A stretch of DNA of 64,000 nucleotides from Paenibacillus sp. JCM 10914 (GCF_001315105.1 NZ_BAZR01000004.1:221405-285404), one strand, 5' to 3'. Numbered from the stretch's first letter, positions 27,805 to 38,001 are shown. A program made the numbers and translations. The notes: generated from the letters alone by a model not told the origin.

Positions 27805-28319
27805 AGAAGTTCACCTTCTTGAATAGTATCAGCGTTAGGTGCTGAGGGACTAGGGAATAAGGGCAGCTCCCCACTCATAATCAGCGAGGGTTTACCGGCA
27901 GGATCGTTCTCCAGGGCGATGGCCTGCAAGCCTGCACGAAAGCATGTTTGCAGGCTTGCAAGATGATGGATGGCCACTTTGCACTTTAGTCGCCCCACAG
28001 CGGATAGCTGCGCAGCGATAAGGGAGGATCCGATCTGACGTTTACGGTACAGAGGATGCACTGCGATCATGCAGGCTCCTGCTCCATATTCCGCCACAAA
28101 ACAGATGCCGACAGGCACGCTCCCCACATCGGCTCTTACCGTTGCTGTAATGATGGAGTTTCCTGGCTCTTTCAGTTCCGCAGCAGTGAGTGACAACAGG
28201 CGCTGGTATCCTTCGCGCGCTAGGTGTCTATGACTGTAGCGCCTGAAGAAATCCACGCATTGCCGCTGAATGTAAGGCCATTGCTCCTGATCTGAGAGAG
28301 TAAGTCTTGAGATTTCCAC
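27786..28319 (-). CDS. GNAT-family N-acetyltransferase
   Basis: 177 aa. N-terminal half reads RLTLSDQEQWPYIQRQC. The acetyl-CoA pyrophosphate loop is represented by MIAVHPLYRKRQIGSSLI (R/Q-x-x-G-x-G/S variant) near residue 90-107, following the SVPVGICFV strand. GTG start 28319 lies 6 nt after GGAGGGGATCAT. It sits inside a run of ATP-grasp spore-coat genes and overlaps the next by 19 bp, so it is probably co-translated and may act on the same substrate. Substrate unknown. Confidence 0.7.
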   Translation of the reverse strand: MEISRLTLSDQEQWPYIQRQCVDFFRRYSHRHLAREGYQRLLSLTAAELKEPGNSIITATVRADVGSVPVGICFVAEYGAGACMIAVHPLYRKRQIGSSLIAAQLSAVGRLKCKVAIHHLASLQTCFRAGLQAIALENDPAGKPSLIMSGELPLFPSPSAPNADTIQEGELLCQNPS

Positions 28320-28369
28320 ATGATCCCCTCCTCTAACCGAGTATGCGGTAGTTGTTTGGCTGACCCGAC

Positions 28370-29478
28370 CTAACGCTGTTGTTTAATCAGATAGTCGGAA
28401 TAATGGAAAATTCGTTCCAGTGATTTTTTGCGAATCAACGGTTCATCGAATTTCATCGGCCGGGAGTTGGCCTCGAAGAACCACAATACGCCTTCACTAT
28501 CAATGCCCAGATCCATGGACATCTCTCCATGAACTTGACCAGAGCTCTTCTCAATTTGACGTGCGATATGAACAGCTGCCTTCCGAACCTCGCTCAAGAT
28601 GGCATCCGTCCGTTCCTGACCGAAAACGACGGGAAGCAGTTTCTCCGGGTCTTCGATGCTGCCGCCTCGCGGTACGTGCGTCGTAATGCTCTTGACACCG
28701 GCCATTCGTGCACCGACACCGGTTACGGCCCATTGGCAGATTCGTTCTTCTGTACAAGGATACGAAGATCAAAGGATCTCCCGTGAACCTGGGCTAATTC
28801 AATCCCCTGTTGAATGAGGTAAGAGCTTCCCTTCGTCTCCTGATGCACCCGATTCCATAACCGTTCCAATGAGGCTGCCTTGTAGGTGGTGCTGTTCTTG
28901 TCGTTCTGGATTTGAATCCGGTATGGCAGTGATTTGTGCTTCTGATACCTTACCCTCATAATGCCTTGACCGGCTTTTCCTTCCTCGGGCTTCAAGTATA
29001 AATATGGTTTCTGTCTAATCATGACCGCCAAGGTGGAGAAACCTTTCATACGCTTCGTGAGCGGTGCCCACTTCTTGGTAAGCTTCGATTGGCTCAGCCA
29101 TGCGAACAGCTGTCGTTTATTAAAAAAATGCGGATTATAGATATCGATCCGGGGATGTCGCTGAACCTCTTTGATCTTTCGGCGAACCCAGGGCAGCGCT
29201 TCGTCTTCTCGATAAGGAATCCGGTTATAAATAACCTGGGGCAATGGACAAGTCCGCTGCTCCCAGGATTGATCTTGATTCAAAAAGTAGCCTTTCACGG
29301 TAGGGCTGTTCAGTTTCAAATCTCGCACGGTAACAACATAAACCATAAAGCCCATATCTTTGCCTGCCTTGATAATTTCCTGGAAATTCTGGCGGTTGCC
29401 TCTGAACGTATGCTCAGTATCATGCATCGTCAGAATGGCTACGATCGGTCTGCCATCATGCTCCACTCGGCTAATCAC
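28370..29478 (-). CDS. YheC/YheD-family ATP-grasp protein, short form (copy 4, frame break near 28740)
   Basis: About 369 aa when the break is repaired. First part: PIVAILTMHDTEHTF, QVIYNRIPYREDEALP, NPHFFNKRQLFAWLS, YLYLKPEEGKAGQGIMRV, LIQQGIELAQVHGRSFDLR. Then, after one missing base near 28740, QWAVTGVGARMAGVKS, THVPRGGS and LWFFEANSRPMKF (ATP-grasp Glu-x-Asn). The start overlaps the preceding gene's stop (ATGA at 29475-29478). It ends 50 bp before the GNAT gene. Function as for copy 5, inferred. Confidence 0.8.
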
Positions 29479-30847
29479 GAGTCATTCCCCCTGTGGAAGC
29501 CGCTCAAATACATGCTGTGGTCAAATATATGCTCAACGGAACTTCGGCCCTCCACCCGCAGTGATGGATGGCTAAAGATCGATCTGCCCGGTTTGGAGTT
29601 CGCCTCGAACATCCAGATTCGTTCATTATCATCAATGCCGATATCGAAGCCGATTTCTCCCAGCAGATGAGGATGATGGTTCTCAATCGCTTCAGACATT
29701 GCAATGGAAGCTTCCTTCGCTCGTTCAAGTACCTCGCGGGATTTGGAGCCGAATGCACGGGAGAGCGCCTGCTCCGGCGTCATCAACGATCCGCCATTCT
29801 TAATATGCGTCGTTACGCTGCCCCGCCCGGCCTTCTTGGCACCGATGCCGACAACCGACCAGCGGTTTTTGCTGTTCTTATGCATATGAAACCGGAAATC
29901 AATCGGGCATCCATCTATCTCGATAAGGCGAATGCCTTGCTGTACGACATAATTCTTCAGTTTGGCACCGTGCTTGGCTTGGAGCATTCGCATCAGACTA
30001 TTAAAATTCGGGAATTTCAATAGCGTATTGCCGCCATTGCATGATAGCGTGCGAAATATCCTTTTTTGGGCAGATACGTTAAGCGGTAGATCCCCAGTCC
30101 TAAACTCCCCGCAGAAGGTTTGTAATACACGAAGCTGTGACGCTCCATCATATCCTTGATTCGTTCCGGATTCGGATTGTTATAGGTCTCGGGTAGATAC
30201 CTTCCAGCCTGGAGATCACCGTCCAGTTGAGTATATACATCCGATTTATTAAAGAAGGCCCAGTTGAAAAACTTGATGTTTCGTTTGCCGAAACGGTCGC
30301 GCAATTGGTTCGTAAAGGGAGAAAAGTCGGTTTTTCTGCTGGGCAGACGATTATATACGACATCGGGTAGCGGTACGGTTTTTCGAACAAATCCCCCACC
30401 TGAACCGAGGATGTAGGCCTGCACGGTATTTCTCTGCCAGTTAATATCTTTTGGTGTAAAGGCGTACACAAACATCTTCTTGTTACCTTCGCGCAGCAAC
30501 TGCTTGATATAAGAGGTTCTGGATCCGAAGGGACTGGAGGGGTTATGCGGTCCATCGGACAGAACGCCTACCACAGGCCCAAGCTCAATCTCGCCTTCGC
30601 GCGGCGAATGAATGTAGAGCGGGCCTTGCCTTGGAACATTAATGTTGTTGCGAACCCCTGCGCTGAGGTAAATATGTTTGCCCGCTCGATCGATAGATTT
30701 TACAGCAGCCGATACTTTATCCGTGCCCATGCGAAGCAGTACGGATTTCCTGCTTGAAATCCCAAGGCTTTTCATAAGCGTTCCGGACAAAAAGACGACT
30801 TTTTCGGGCTGCTGCGAGAAATGAATGTTTCCGAAATTCAAACTCAT
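29475..30847 (-). CDS. YheC/YheD-family ATP-grasp protein, long form (copy 3, frame break near 30041)
   Basis: About 457 aa when repaired. The long form has an extra N-terminal beta domain of ~95 residues (MSLNFGNIHFSQQPEKVVF...) before GPVVGVLSDGPHNP. Then DVVYNRLPSRKTDF, FNWAFFNKSDVY, YKPSAGSLGLGIYRL, a break fixed by adding one T (CATGC to CATTGC) that gives CNGGNTLLKFPNF, then YVVQQGIRLIEIDGCPIDFR and IWMFEANSKPGRS. Overlaps both neighbours by ATGA. The repaired sequence matches the other copies throughout. Confidence 0.8.
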
Positions 30848-31979
30848 GTATTTACCCTCCTAAGTTGTCGAAGCAATAAATAACGGGCGTATCGTATCGG
30901 ATGCTCGATGGCCAGGCGGGCTGCGCGTGTATCGCCAGCCAACGCGAATGCCTGTCGTCCCGGCTTGGAATTAACCTCCAATAGCCATACCCTTCCGGTG
31001 GGATCTACACCGAAATCGATTCCGAGCTCACCCAAGCGGCCGAAGCTTTCTTCCAATAGGGATGGCAGCAGGGCAGACACATCATAAACGGTCTTTATGA
31101 TCTTCATGGCCGTTTCTTCACCGTATTGGGCAGACAAATATGGCTGAGCGGGATATGCCGTTCCGCCACCATGAAGATTGGAAGTCAAGCTTGATTCGAA
31201 CCTTGACGAACTGCAAGCCCGGTGATTGACCATGTGCCCCGTTCGTCTTTTTGGACCAAAGACCGAATGTCAAAGGGACTTCCATCTTGACTTACGAGCT
31301 TCAGAAAGGGCTGAATAATGAAAGAGCGCTTGTTCGTGAAGGTTTGGACCCAGCCATAGATCTCTGTGGCCGGAAGGGTAAGCTGAAACATCTGATTGCT
31401 CCGATCTCTTCCTTGCAGTGAAACCGTATGATGATCAAGGGATTGGATCTGAAGTGTATGACGACCATGCGAGCCGCCGCTCGGCTTCATAAAGATGCTG
31501 CCACGAAATGCAAGCAGTGCCTTGCGCAGTGATTCGTCCCCTGAGTAATGCAGAGTAGCTGGAAGATAGGCCCGCATGATCGGTGAACGTTTGAGGACGT
31601 GGTGAACCCTCTGTTTGCCGGGCAGTCCTCGTGCCCACAGTATCGTGCCATGCTGCTTCCACCGATGAAGAAGATTGGCTGCATTCGCCGATGCTTTGCT
31701 GTTCAGATGCAAACAGCGGTCGTAGACCATGTCAGGCACAGCGTATTCCCCAGCGATCCAGCCGTTTGCTTTGGTGTAATGATAACCTTGAACGGTGGTA
31801 GAGGAACTTCCGTTATTGCTTTCATCAGCAGAATTCTCAGGGCTAAAGACAAATACGTGTATACCAAGTTTTCGCGCAGTTGTACTCAGCTTGCCAAGAA
31901 ACTCTTTCTCGGCAATCGGTGGTGTGCCTAGCGCCCGGCAGACCATGACACCCATCGTACCTATTCTGTTTGTAGACAT
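30844..31979 (-). CDS. YheC/YheD-family ATP-grasp protein, short form (copy 2, frame break near 31195)
   Basis: About 378 aa when repaired. MGVMVCRALGTPP start, DMVYDRCLHLNSKAS, SIFMKPSGGSHGRHTLQI (ATP loop), FIIQPFLKLVSQDGSPFDIRS, a break near 31195, then SSLTSNLHGGG and VWLLEVNSKPGRQAF. The closest relative in the window by motif wording is copy 5 (both have TSNLHGGG). It begins 12 bp after the copy 1 stop. Confidence 0.8.
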
Positions 31980-31991
31980 AACAATCTCCTT

Positions 31992-33404
31992 CTATAAGCC
32001 GGTCAAGTATTGACAGTATTGGATAAGGCGTACGGCAGACGGTCTTATTTTGGAGGCAGCATTCAGCGGTGCGTTCTCACTCTTGGATGGCTTGGAATTC
32101 ACTTCAAGCAGCCAGATTCGTCCATTCGTATCAATCGCCAGATCGATGCCGAGCTCGCCGAAATGATAAGGGATTGCTGTTTCCAATCCATGGGCGATCT
32201 CGAGCGCGGCCTTATTCATCTTTGCCGGAAGTGCCTGCTTGGCGGATGTCGGGATACCGCTCATCGCCAGCGCGTCCTTAACCGGCGAAAGAGTGCCGCC
32301 TCTGGCAAGGTTGGAGACGTAATGATTACCGCCTGCAATTCGGGCAACAACTGAAGTAACGGCCCAACTTCCATTCTTGTCTTTATGCACAAGCGCACGG
32401 AAGTCGACGTTCCGCCGATTGATTCGAATCAAATTCAAGCCCTGCTGGATTTGGTAGCGCGTCTTTTTGATTTTGCTGGATAAGCTGCTAAACAGCTTGG
32501 GAAGTGAAGAGTAGGTATTTTTCCTGATCCCTTCAAGAGATGTTGTCATGGTTTGATATGTTCCGTTTTCTTGGTGAGAAATTCGAATTATACCTTTGCC
32601 TAAGCTTCCCCTTACCGGTTTGAGGAACACGGTTGAGTAAGCAGCGCACATTTTTTTGAGTGTAGGATAACCGCTGAGCAAGTAGGATTCCGGCAAGTAC
32701 TTTTGCAGCTTCACATCCGGCCCAAGAGCTTCAAATACATCGGATTTATCGAGAAATTTCTCATTGAAGATATGGGTACCGAACCGTGATTTTACTTCTT
32801 TCATAAAATGCTGTACGCTAGGACTATTCTCTAATTTGCGGGTGGACAGCCGATTGTTGATGACGTCTGGTGCAGGCAGGTTGATCTTCTTCCATCCCCC
32901 GTCATAGGCAATTGCGTCAAGTCTTGACGGGTTCGAATCGATCATATCAGGGGTAAAGAAGTATACATAGGCACCTTGTTTCCTGGACGCGTTGATCATT
33001 TCCAGACAAAAAGCCGAGATGGATCCAAACGGTTTGTCGGGTTCATCCGGATGGTACCGGCTGACCATAACACCAATTAGCGGACCAAGCCTCAGTGTTC
33101 TCTCCGATGGAGAATACTTGATATTCATGTGCGTTCGAGCAATAAGTCCTGTTTTGCTGCATAGGGATGAATGGAGAAGCAACGCGTTTGATTTTCCTCC
33201 TGAGGCAACGCTAATTTCTTGCTTGAAGGAGCCAAAGGCAAGCTGTATCGGCGTATCCGTGGGGATACGGAGCTGTCTTATCAGCCGGTCACCAAGCTTG
33301 ATATCATGATCTGTTAGCCCTGAGGAAGGGATTAATTGAACCGTTATTCTAGGTTTGGGTTTGGATTTGGGTTTGGTCCTGGTTCTGATCTTGGCATTGG
33401 GCAT
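31992..33404 (-). CDS. YheC/YheD-family ATP-grasp protein, long form (copy 1)
   Basis: 470 aa from ATG 33404, which follows GGAAGGAGATCC. The frame extends to 33452, but that part has no ribosome binding site. Basic Lys-Pro tail at the N-terminus (RTRTKPKSKPKPR, from a short TTTGGG-type DNA repeat), N-terminal beta domain to ~residue 110, then LGPLIGVMVSRYHP, DVINNRLSTRKLENSP, FNEKFLDKSDVF, FLKPVRGSLGKGIIRI, YQIQQGLNLIRINRRNVDFRA and IWLLEVNSKPSKSE. First gene of the operon, divergent from YheB. Intact. Confidence 0.88.
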   Translation of the reverse strand: MPNAKIRTRTKPKSKPKPRITVQLIPSSGLTDHDIKLGDRLIRQLRIPTDTPIQLAFGSFKQEISVASGGKSNALLLHSSLCSKTGLIARTHMNIKYSPSERTLRLGPLIGVMVSRYHPDEPDKPFGSISAFCLEMINASRKQGAYVYFFTPDMIDSNPSRLDAIAYDGGWKKINLPAPDVINNRLSTRKLENSPSVQHFMKEVKSRFGTHIFNEKFLDKSDVFEALGPDVKLQKYLPESYLLSGYPTLKKMCAAYSTVFLKPVRGSLGKGIIRISHQENGTYQTMTTSLEGIRKNTYSSLPKLFSSLSSKIKKTRYQIQQGLNLIRINRRNVDFRALVHKDKNGSWAVTSVVARIAGGNHYVSNLARGGTLSPVKDALAMSGIPTSAKQALPAKMNKAALEIAHGLETAIPYHFGELGIDLAIDTNGRIWLLEVNSKPSKSENAPLNAASKIRPSAVRLIQYCQYLTGL

Positions 33405-33540
33405 GATGGATCTCCTTCCGACAACAACTGGATGGTAAAGTGAACAGACCAAGATTTCATCTGATCATTGCATGTAATGCATCATATGAGGACATATATC
33501 CCTTGGTGATTGTACCGCTCGGGAAAAAGGAGTGCATAAA

Positions 33541-34707
33541 TTGCAGAACTGGCTGTTTATTTTGGTAAATATTTGTGTAGCTGGATTTGTTGGCGGTATT
33601 ACCAATCACTTTGCGATAAAAATGTTGTTTCATCCTCGGGAAGAAAAAAGAATATTTGGGCGCAAGGTTCCTTTTACACCCGGTTTGATTCCGAAGCGTA
33701 AAGAAGAGATTGCCGATTCCCTGGGACATGTGGTTTCAGATTATCTGGTGACGAGTGATGGCTTGCAGGAGCTTATCCGAAAGCCGAAATTTCGGCAGAA
33801 GATGGAAGCTGGGTTGCGGGACAAGCTGGAGGACTGGAGCCGGTCAGAACGTACAATTGAGGAACTAGCGCTGCGCGTGTGGAGTGAGGATGACTGGAAG
33901 GGCGTGAAGGTCAAGATCGAGCACTCTGCTCGGCGACTGACATCGCAAACAGCTTCGATGATCTGGAATCAGTATGGTCTGGACCATAAACCCGTCAAGG
34001 AATTCATTCCCGGCTGGTCCGAGGAAAAGGTTCTGAACTGGAGTTCCAAGGCAACTGACATTGTACTGAAGGAGCTCGCCGATGGGTTGATGTCGGCTGA
34101 GGGGCAGCGCATGCTGACGAAGATGGCTTCATCGATGATGGATAAGGCGGGTGGATTCTTCGGGACGATGGCAGCGATCTTCGTGGATGAGGATAAGATG
34201 GTGCAGAAGATGACGCCGATGCTCATTCAGCAGCTTGAAGGGGATAAGATCCGTGCGACCGTGACAAAGGTGATCGCTGGCAAGCTTGAGGAGTACGGAG
34301 ATATGCCACTGCATGACCTCATCGAGAGTATGAGCCGCGAGCCGGGTCTGGATTGGGTTCAGCGGATCCTGGAAGAGCGCATCCCATGGTCCCAATGGCT
34401 TCATCAATTAACCGACCTGCGGCTGTCCGAGATCCTGGCACCGAGAATGCCCGCCATCGAGGCGGCACTGCCGCGATATCTGGATCAGGGCTTGCGTCTT
34501 CTGGAGCGGACCATCCCGGCCACGCTTCAAGCGGTTAATCTACCCGAGCTTGTTCAGGAACAGGTAAGTAAATTTCCAGTAGAGCGGCTGGAACAGGTAA
34601 TCCTGAGTGTGTCTGGCCGTGAGTTCCGGGCCATCACGTGGCTTGGCGTTCTGCTAGGAGGCATGATCGGTTTGTTCCAATCTTTATTGACGATGTTTAT
34701 GCGATAA
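33541..34707 (+). CDS. yheB: DUF445 family protein YheB
   Basis: About 388 aa. N-terminal hydrophobic segment with GGITNHFAIKMLFHPREEKRIFGRKVPFTPGLIPKRKEEIADSLG, the DUF445 signature, a helical middle and a C-terminal membrane segment LGVLLGGMIGLFQSLL. AAAAAGGAG lies 8 nt before TTG 33541. GTG 33532 overlaps that site and is unlikely. In B. subtilis yheA-yheB-yheC-yheD are neighbours, matching this locus. Biochemical role unknown. Confidence 0.88.
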   Translation: MQNWLFILVNICVAGFVGGITNHFAIKMLFHPREEKRIFGRKVPFTPGLIPKRKEEIADSLGHVVSDYLVTSDGLQELIRKPKFRQKMEAGLRDKLEDWSRSERTIEELALRVWSEDDWKGVKVKIEHSARRLTSQTASMIWNQYGLDHKPVKEFIPGWSEEKVLNWSSKATDIVLKELADGLMSAEGQRMLTKMASSMMDKAGGFFGTMAAIFVDEDKMVQKMTPMLIQQLEGDKIRATVTKVIAGKLEEYGDMPLHDLIESMSREPGLDWVQRILEERIPWSQWLHQLTDLRLSEILAPRMPAIEAALPRYLDQGLRLLERTIPATLQAVNLPELVQEQVSKFPVERLEQVILSVSGREFRAITWLGVLLGGMIGLFQSLLTMFMR

Positions 34708-34783
34708 GATGATTGCGGGCATGCCGACATGAACGAAACGAATAAGAATGCGGCGCAGCGCCGCTTATGGGAGGACATAACAT

Positions 34784-35134
34784 ATGAATATTTATGATAA
34801 GGCGCACGATTTGGCAAAAGCGATGAAGGAAAGTCAAGAAGTCCAGGAGATTACGGCAGCGATGAAGCTCGTCGATGCAGACCCCGAAAGCAAGCGCATG
34901 TTGGAAGATTTCCGCCAACGTCAAATGGAGATTCAGCAGCGGATGATGTCCGGCGATATGCCGCCGCAAGACGAGATGGAGAAGATGGAGAAGCAGTTTG
35001 AAGTGTTGAGCCTCAACCTGAATATTCGCCGATTGTTTGATGCCGAGCGTCGCTTGAGTGTCATTATCGAGGATGTGAATAAAATCATCTCTGATAGCCT
35101 GCAGCATTTGTACGGTGGTGCTGATCCATCGTAA
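34784..35134 (+). CDS. yheA: YlbF/YmcA-family protein YheA
   Basis: 116 aa, entirely helical, of the YlbF/YmcA/YheA group: NIYDKAHDLAKAMKESQEVQ, ESKRMLEDFRQRQMEIQQ and LNLNIRRLFDAERRLS. Relatives YlbF, YmcA and YaaT form a complex affecting RNase Y and sporulation. YheA's own role is unknown. Good GGGAGG before the ATG. 76 bp after yheB, probably one transcript. Confidence 0.88.
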   Translation: MNIYDKAHDLAKAMKESQEVQEITAAMKLVDADPESKRMLEDFRQRQMEIQQRMMSGDMPPQDEMEKMEKQFEVLSLNLNIRRLFDAERRLSVIIEDVNKIISDSLQHLYGGADPS

Positions 35135-35239
35135 AGCTCGGCGGCCTTTGTTAATTTTTTTGAAACTTGTCTCATATTATGTGTGCACTCCTCATAGAGT
35201 AGGAATATAGATTTCAGAGAGTGAGGAGCTGCATTTATA

Positions 35240-35527
35240 ATGAAGAAGAAAAAAAACAAATGGAAACACACCGCTTATCTATTAATCGCGCTCGGTATGC
35301 TGGTGTACGCACTGCCTAGCATTTCCTTCAGCGGCGGATTTTCATGGGTATCATTGTTTGGCGCCGTATGGGCAGGGTTCGCCCTGCTGATTATCGCCTC
35401 CCATCTCTATTATTTGATTGGGGTAGATGAAGCGAAACAGAAAGCGCTGGATGAAATTCGTAAAGAGAAAATCGCCCAGTGGGAATTGAAATGGCCTGAG
35501 GAGAAGAAGAGCCAAGAAGCTAACTAA
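35240..35527 (+). CDS. Small two-helix membrane protein, unknown function
   Basis: 95 aa. Lys-rich cytosolic N-terminus (MKKKKNKWKH), two hydrophobic helices (about 11-28 and 36-58) and a charged C-terminal helix (DEAKQKALDEIRKEKIAQWE). GAGTGAGGAG precedes the ATG by about 10 nt. Not recognised. Found beside yheAB and before a terminator. Confidence 0.75.
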   Translation: MKKKKNKWKHTAYLLIALGMLVYALPSISFSGGFSWVSLFGAVWAGFALLIIASHLYYLIGVDEAKQKALDEIRKEKIAQWELKWPEEKKSQEAN

Positions 35528-35538
35528 TGTCAAGATAT

Positions 35539-35603
35539 TACCCTCCTATATCGAATACGATGTTGCTGCATTCGTGTTTGACGAACTCGGGAGGGTTTAT
35601 TTG
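35539..35603 (+). terminator. Probable terminator after the small membrane gene
   Basis: ACCCTCC near 35540 pairs with GGGAGGGT near 35591-35598, enclosing a second hairpin CGAATAC/GCATTCG, followed by TTATTTGT. The large loop lowers certainty. Confidence 0.5.
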
Positions 35604-35696
35604 TGTTCATTGCGTCATTCACAGCAGGTTATTTTTGCTCCTGCGCGTGTTATAATAGATACAGCATAGTACAGATAAAGAGTCGGGGTGTAACAG

Positions 35697-37031
35697 ATGG
35701 ATGTGCGGGATGATACGATTACCAAACATGAGCAATTGGTTCAACATATTGAAAGTCTGAAGGTCGGGAGCAAAATCTCGGTTCGTCGACTGGCGAAGGA
35801 AATGGGTGTCAGTGAAGGGACGGCTTACCGTGCCGTGAAGGAAGCGGAGAGCCTCGGGATCGTAATTACCAAAGAGCGGATCGGGACCGTTCGCGTCGAA
35901 CGTAAGCCGCGGAATATCTCGGAGCAGCTTACGTTTGCCGATGTGGTAGGTATCGTCGAGGGCCACGTGCTCGGCGGCTCGGAAGGGCTGAATAAGAACC
36001 TGCATAAGTATGTGATCGGTGCGATGAAGGTAGAAGCGATGATGCGCTACATCGATGCGGGCAGCCTGCTGATTGTCGGTAACCGTGAAGACGCGCACTC
36101 CCTGGCGCTGGAACAAGGGGCGGGCGTACTCATAACAGGAGGATTTGGTACGAGCCGAGAGGTAAAGCAGCAGGCGGATCAACTGCATTTGCCTATCATC
36201 TCGTCTCGGCATGATACGTTTACCGTGGCATCCATGATTAACCGCGCGATTTTTGACCGTTTAATCAAGAAGAAGATTATGCTGGTTGAAGATATTGCGC
36301 ACGATAAACCGAGGAATCATCAACTGAAGAACTCGGTGACGGTGCAAGAATTTAAAAGAATTACGCAGGAGACCGGGGAGGTGCGTTATCCGGTCACGGA
36401 TGAATGGAATCGGGTTATCGGCATTGTCGGGGTTCGCGACGTGGACGGTATGGCGGATTCGCAGCCGATCGAGAAGGCGATGACCCGCAATCCGGTTACG
36501 GCAAGCCTAAAGACGTCGCTGGCGTCGGCGGCGCAGATTATGATGTGGGAAGGCATCGATTTTCTCCCGATCGTGGACCGCAATCGAAAGCTGATTGCTA
36601 CGGTGACTCGCAAGGAAGTGCTCGGAGCGCTTCGGGATGCGCGTAATCAGCCGCAGCTAGGTGAGACGTTTGATCAGTTGATCTGGAACGGCATTGCCGA
36701 GGAGCGTAATGAGCATGGGAGCCTGTTCTTTCATGGATTTATTACGCCGCAGATGGCATCGGATATCGGTACCATCTCACAAGGGGTACTAACGACAGTG
36801 ATGAGTCAGGCGGCTGTTAAGGCTGCCAAAGATATCAGCGGTTGGGATCATGTACTAGATCAACTAACCACTTATTTTATCCGGCCTGTACAGATCGAAG
36901 ATTCGATCGTCATTATACCGACGCTGCTTGAACTTAGCCGGCGAACATGTAAGATGGAGGTCGAGATTCAGCACCAGTCGAACCTGATCGCCAAGGCGAT
37001 CATGACGATGCAAGCCATCGATCACGGATGA
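35697..37031 (+). CDS. ytoI: DRTGG-CBS domain transcriptional regulator-like protein YtoI
   Basis: 444 aa. Domains in order: N-terminal winged HTH (residues ~10-65, ISVRRLAKEMGVSEGTAYRAVKEAE), DRTGG domain (~75-185, with GAGVLITGGFGTS), CBS pair (~195-315, DEWNRVIGIVGVRDVDGM and IDFLPIVDRNRKLI), and a hotdog/4HBT-like domain (~330-440, HGFITPQMASDIGTIS). This is the YtoI arrangement, probably a nucleotide-sensing regulator. Target unknown. It lies beside ytpI, ytrI and ytrH, as in B. subtilis. Confidence 0.88.
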   Translation: MDVRDDTITKHEQLVQHIESLKVGSKISVRRLAKEMGVSEGTAYRAVKEAESLGIVITKERIGTVRVERKPRNISEQLTFADVVGIVEGHVLGGSEGLNKNLHKYVIGAMKVEAMMRYIDAGSLLIVGNREDAHSLALEQGAGVLITGGFGTSREVKQQADQLHLPIISSRHDTFTVASMINRAIFDRLIKKKIMLVEDIAHDKPRNHQLKNSVTVQEFKRITQETGEVRYPVTDEWNRVIGIVGVRDVDGMADSQPIEKAMTRNPVTASLKTSLASAAQIMMWEGIDFLPIVDRNRKLIATVTRKEVLGALRDARNQPQLGETFDQLIWNGIAEERNEHGSLFFHGFITPQMASDIGTISQGVLTTVMSQAAVKAAKDISGWDHVLDQLTTYFIRPVQIEDSIVIIPTLLELSRRTCKMEVEIQHQSNLIAKAIMTMQAIDHG

Positions 37032-37040
37032 ATAATGCAC

Positions 37041-37100
37041 AAAAAAAGGGATGTCCTACAGGTTGCGGAAGAACCGAACCAACAGGGATATCCCTTCTTC
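37041..37100. terminator. Bidirectional terminator between ytoI and ytpI
   Basis: AAAGGGATGTCC and GGGATATCCCTT form a stem around an inner GGTT/GAACC hairpin, with A and T runs on either side, between convergent genes. Confidence 0.7.
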
Positions 37101-37118
37101 ATTTCTATATATGAGGCT

Positions 37119-37430
37119 TCAGCCTTCGCTATTAGCCTGGTTCAACTTGCTGTAATACACGCGGCTTCGAATGCCAGCGAATATATTGAATAAACCGAGA
37201 ACCATAAATGCCGCTTCCACAATGATGGCGGGTGTAGAGCCTCTGAACAAGAACATACAGACAAGGGACAGCGACACCAGCATGCATCCCATGCATATAT
37301 TCATCATCGCCATCAGACTTCCGCGCTTGGCCGGGTCGGATACTCGCCGGGCTTTAATGCTATATAGAGCGGCGGCAACGACAGATAGGACAAGGATAAT
37401 GTACAGAATGTAGTGAATGACAGTTATCAT
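37119..37430 (-). CDS. ytpI: YtpI family membrane protein
   Basis: 103 aa with three hydrophobic helices (about 2-22, 40-62, 68-88) separated by SIKARRVSDPAKRGSL, matching YtpI. Function unknown. In B. subtilis it is adjacent to ytoI, as here. Convergent with ytoI. Confidence 0.82.
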   Translation of the reverse strand: MITVIHYILYIILVLSVVAAALYSIKARRVSDPAKRGSLMAMMNICMGCMLVSLSLVCMFLFRGSTPAIIVEAAFMVLGLFNIFAGIRSRVYYSKLNQANSEG

Positions 37431-37494
37431 GGAATAGCTCCTTCAGATCCGTTAGTAACGAATGTTATCGATCGTACACAATAACGGTATTGTA

Positions 37495-37998
37495 TCATGA
37501 ACCGCTTGACTTTGCATCCACGGGGTTAGCGCTCATCCAGATTTGCAGAACACCTTCCATGACGAGCATCGTTCTGATCTGGATTTTGTAATCTTTATCG
37601 CGAGCTGTGTAAATCTTATCGCTAAGCAAAGAACGGGTCAATTTACTGTCGGTATCGATATCAAAGACGTCTCGGCCGCGAAGGGCTGCCAGATCATCGC
37701 TCATGAGCCTAATGAGTTCCTTGACGATCAACGGATCTAAAGTATCTTTTGCCCCCTGCTCATGTCGAATCTTGATTTCTTTGATCACCGTCTGCTGGTT
37801 GTTGTATTTCTTCAACGTATTGATGTCTTCTTTATATTGTACGATCTGCAGCTGTTGGCCTTGATTCGTCTCCCACAGTTTATTGTAGCTCTCATGATAG
37901 ACGGCGTTATAGACGATACTGCCAACAACCATTCCCAGCACGAAGATGGAAGCGATCTGATAGAAGGGACGAAAGCGGTCAGTTGGGGGTACACGCAT
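37495..37998 (-). CDS. ytrI: Sporulation membrane protein YtrI
   Basis: 167 aa. Short cytosolic start MRVPPTDRFRPFY, one membrane helix (~11-30), then a coiled-coil-like segment (KLWETNQGQQLQIVQYKEDINTLKK is in this region) and a soluble domain. In B. subtilis YtrI and YtrH form a sigma-E operon needed for efficient sporulation. Three bp downstream of ytrH here, so co-transcribed. Confidence 0.85.
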   Translation of the reverse strand: MRVPPTDRFRPFYQIASIFVLGMVVGSIVYNAVYHESYNKLWETNQGQQLQIVQYKEDINTLKKYNNQQTVIKEIKIRHEQGAKDTLDPLIVKELIRLMSDDLAALRGRDVFDIDTDSKLTRSLLSDKIYTARDKDYKIQIRTMLVMEGVLQIWMSANPVDAKSSGS

Positions 37999-38001
37999 CG
38001 G

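Noticed and set aside
28370..31979. ATP-grasp genes as true pseudogenes
   Set aside because: Each has just one indel with full conservation on both sides, and the same kind of break occurs in essential genes, so error is more likely than decay.
33361..33400. TTTGGG-type short repeat as regulatory or unstable repeat
   Set aside because: It is inside the coding sequence of the first ATP-grasp gene and simply encodes a Lys-Pro-rich tail.
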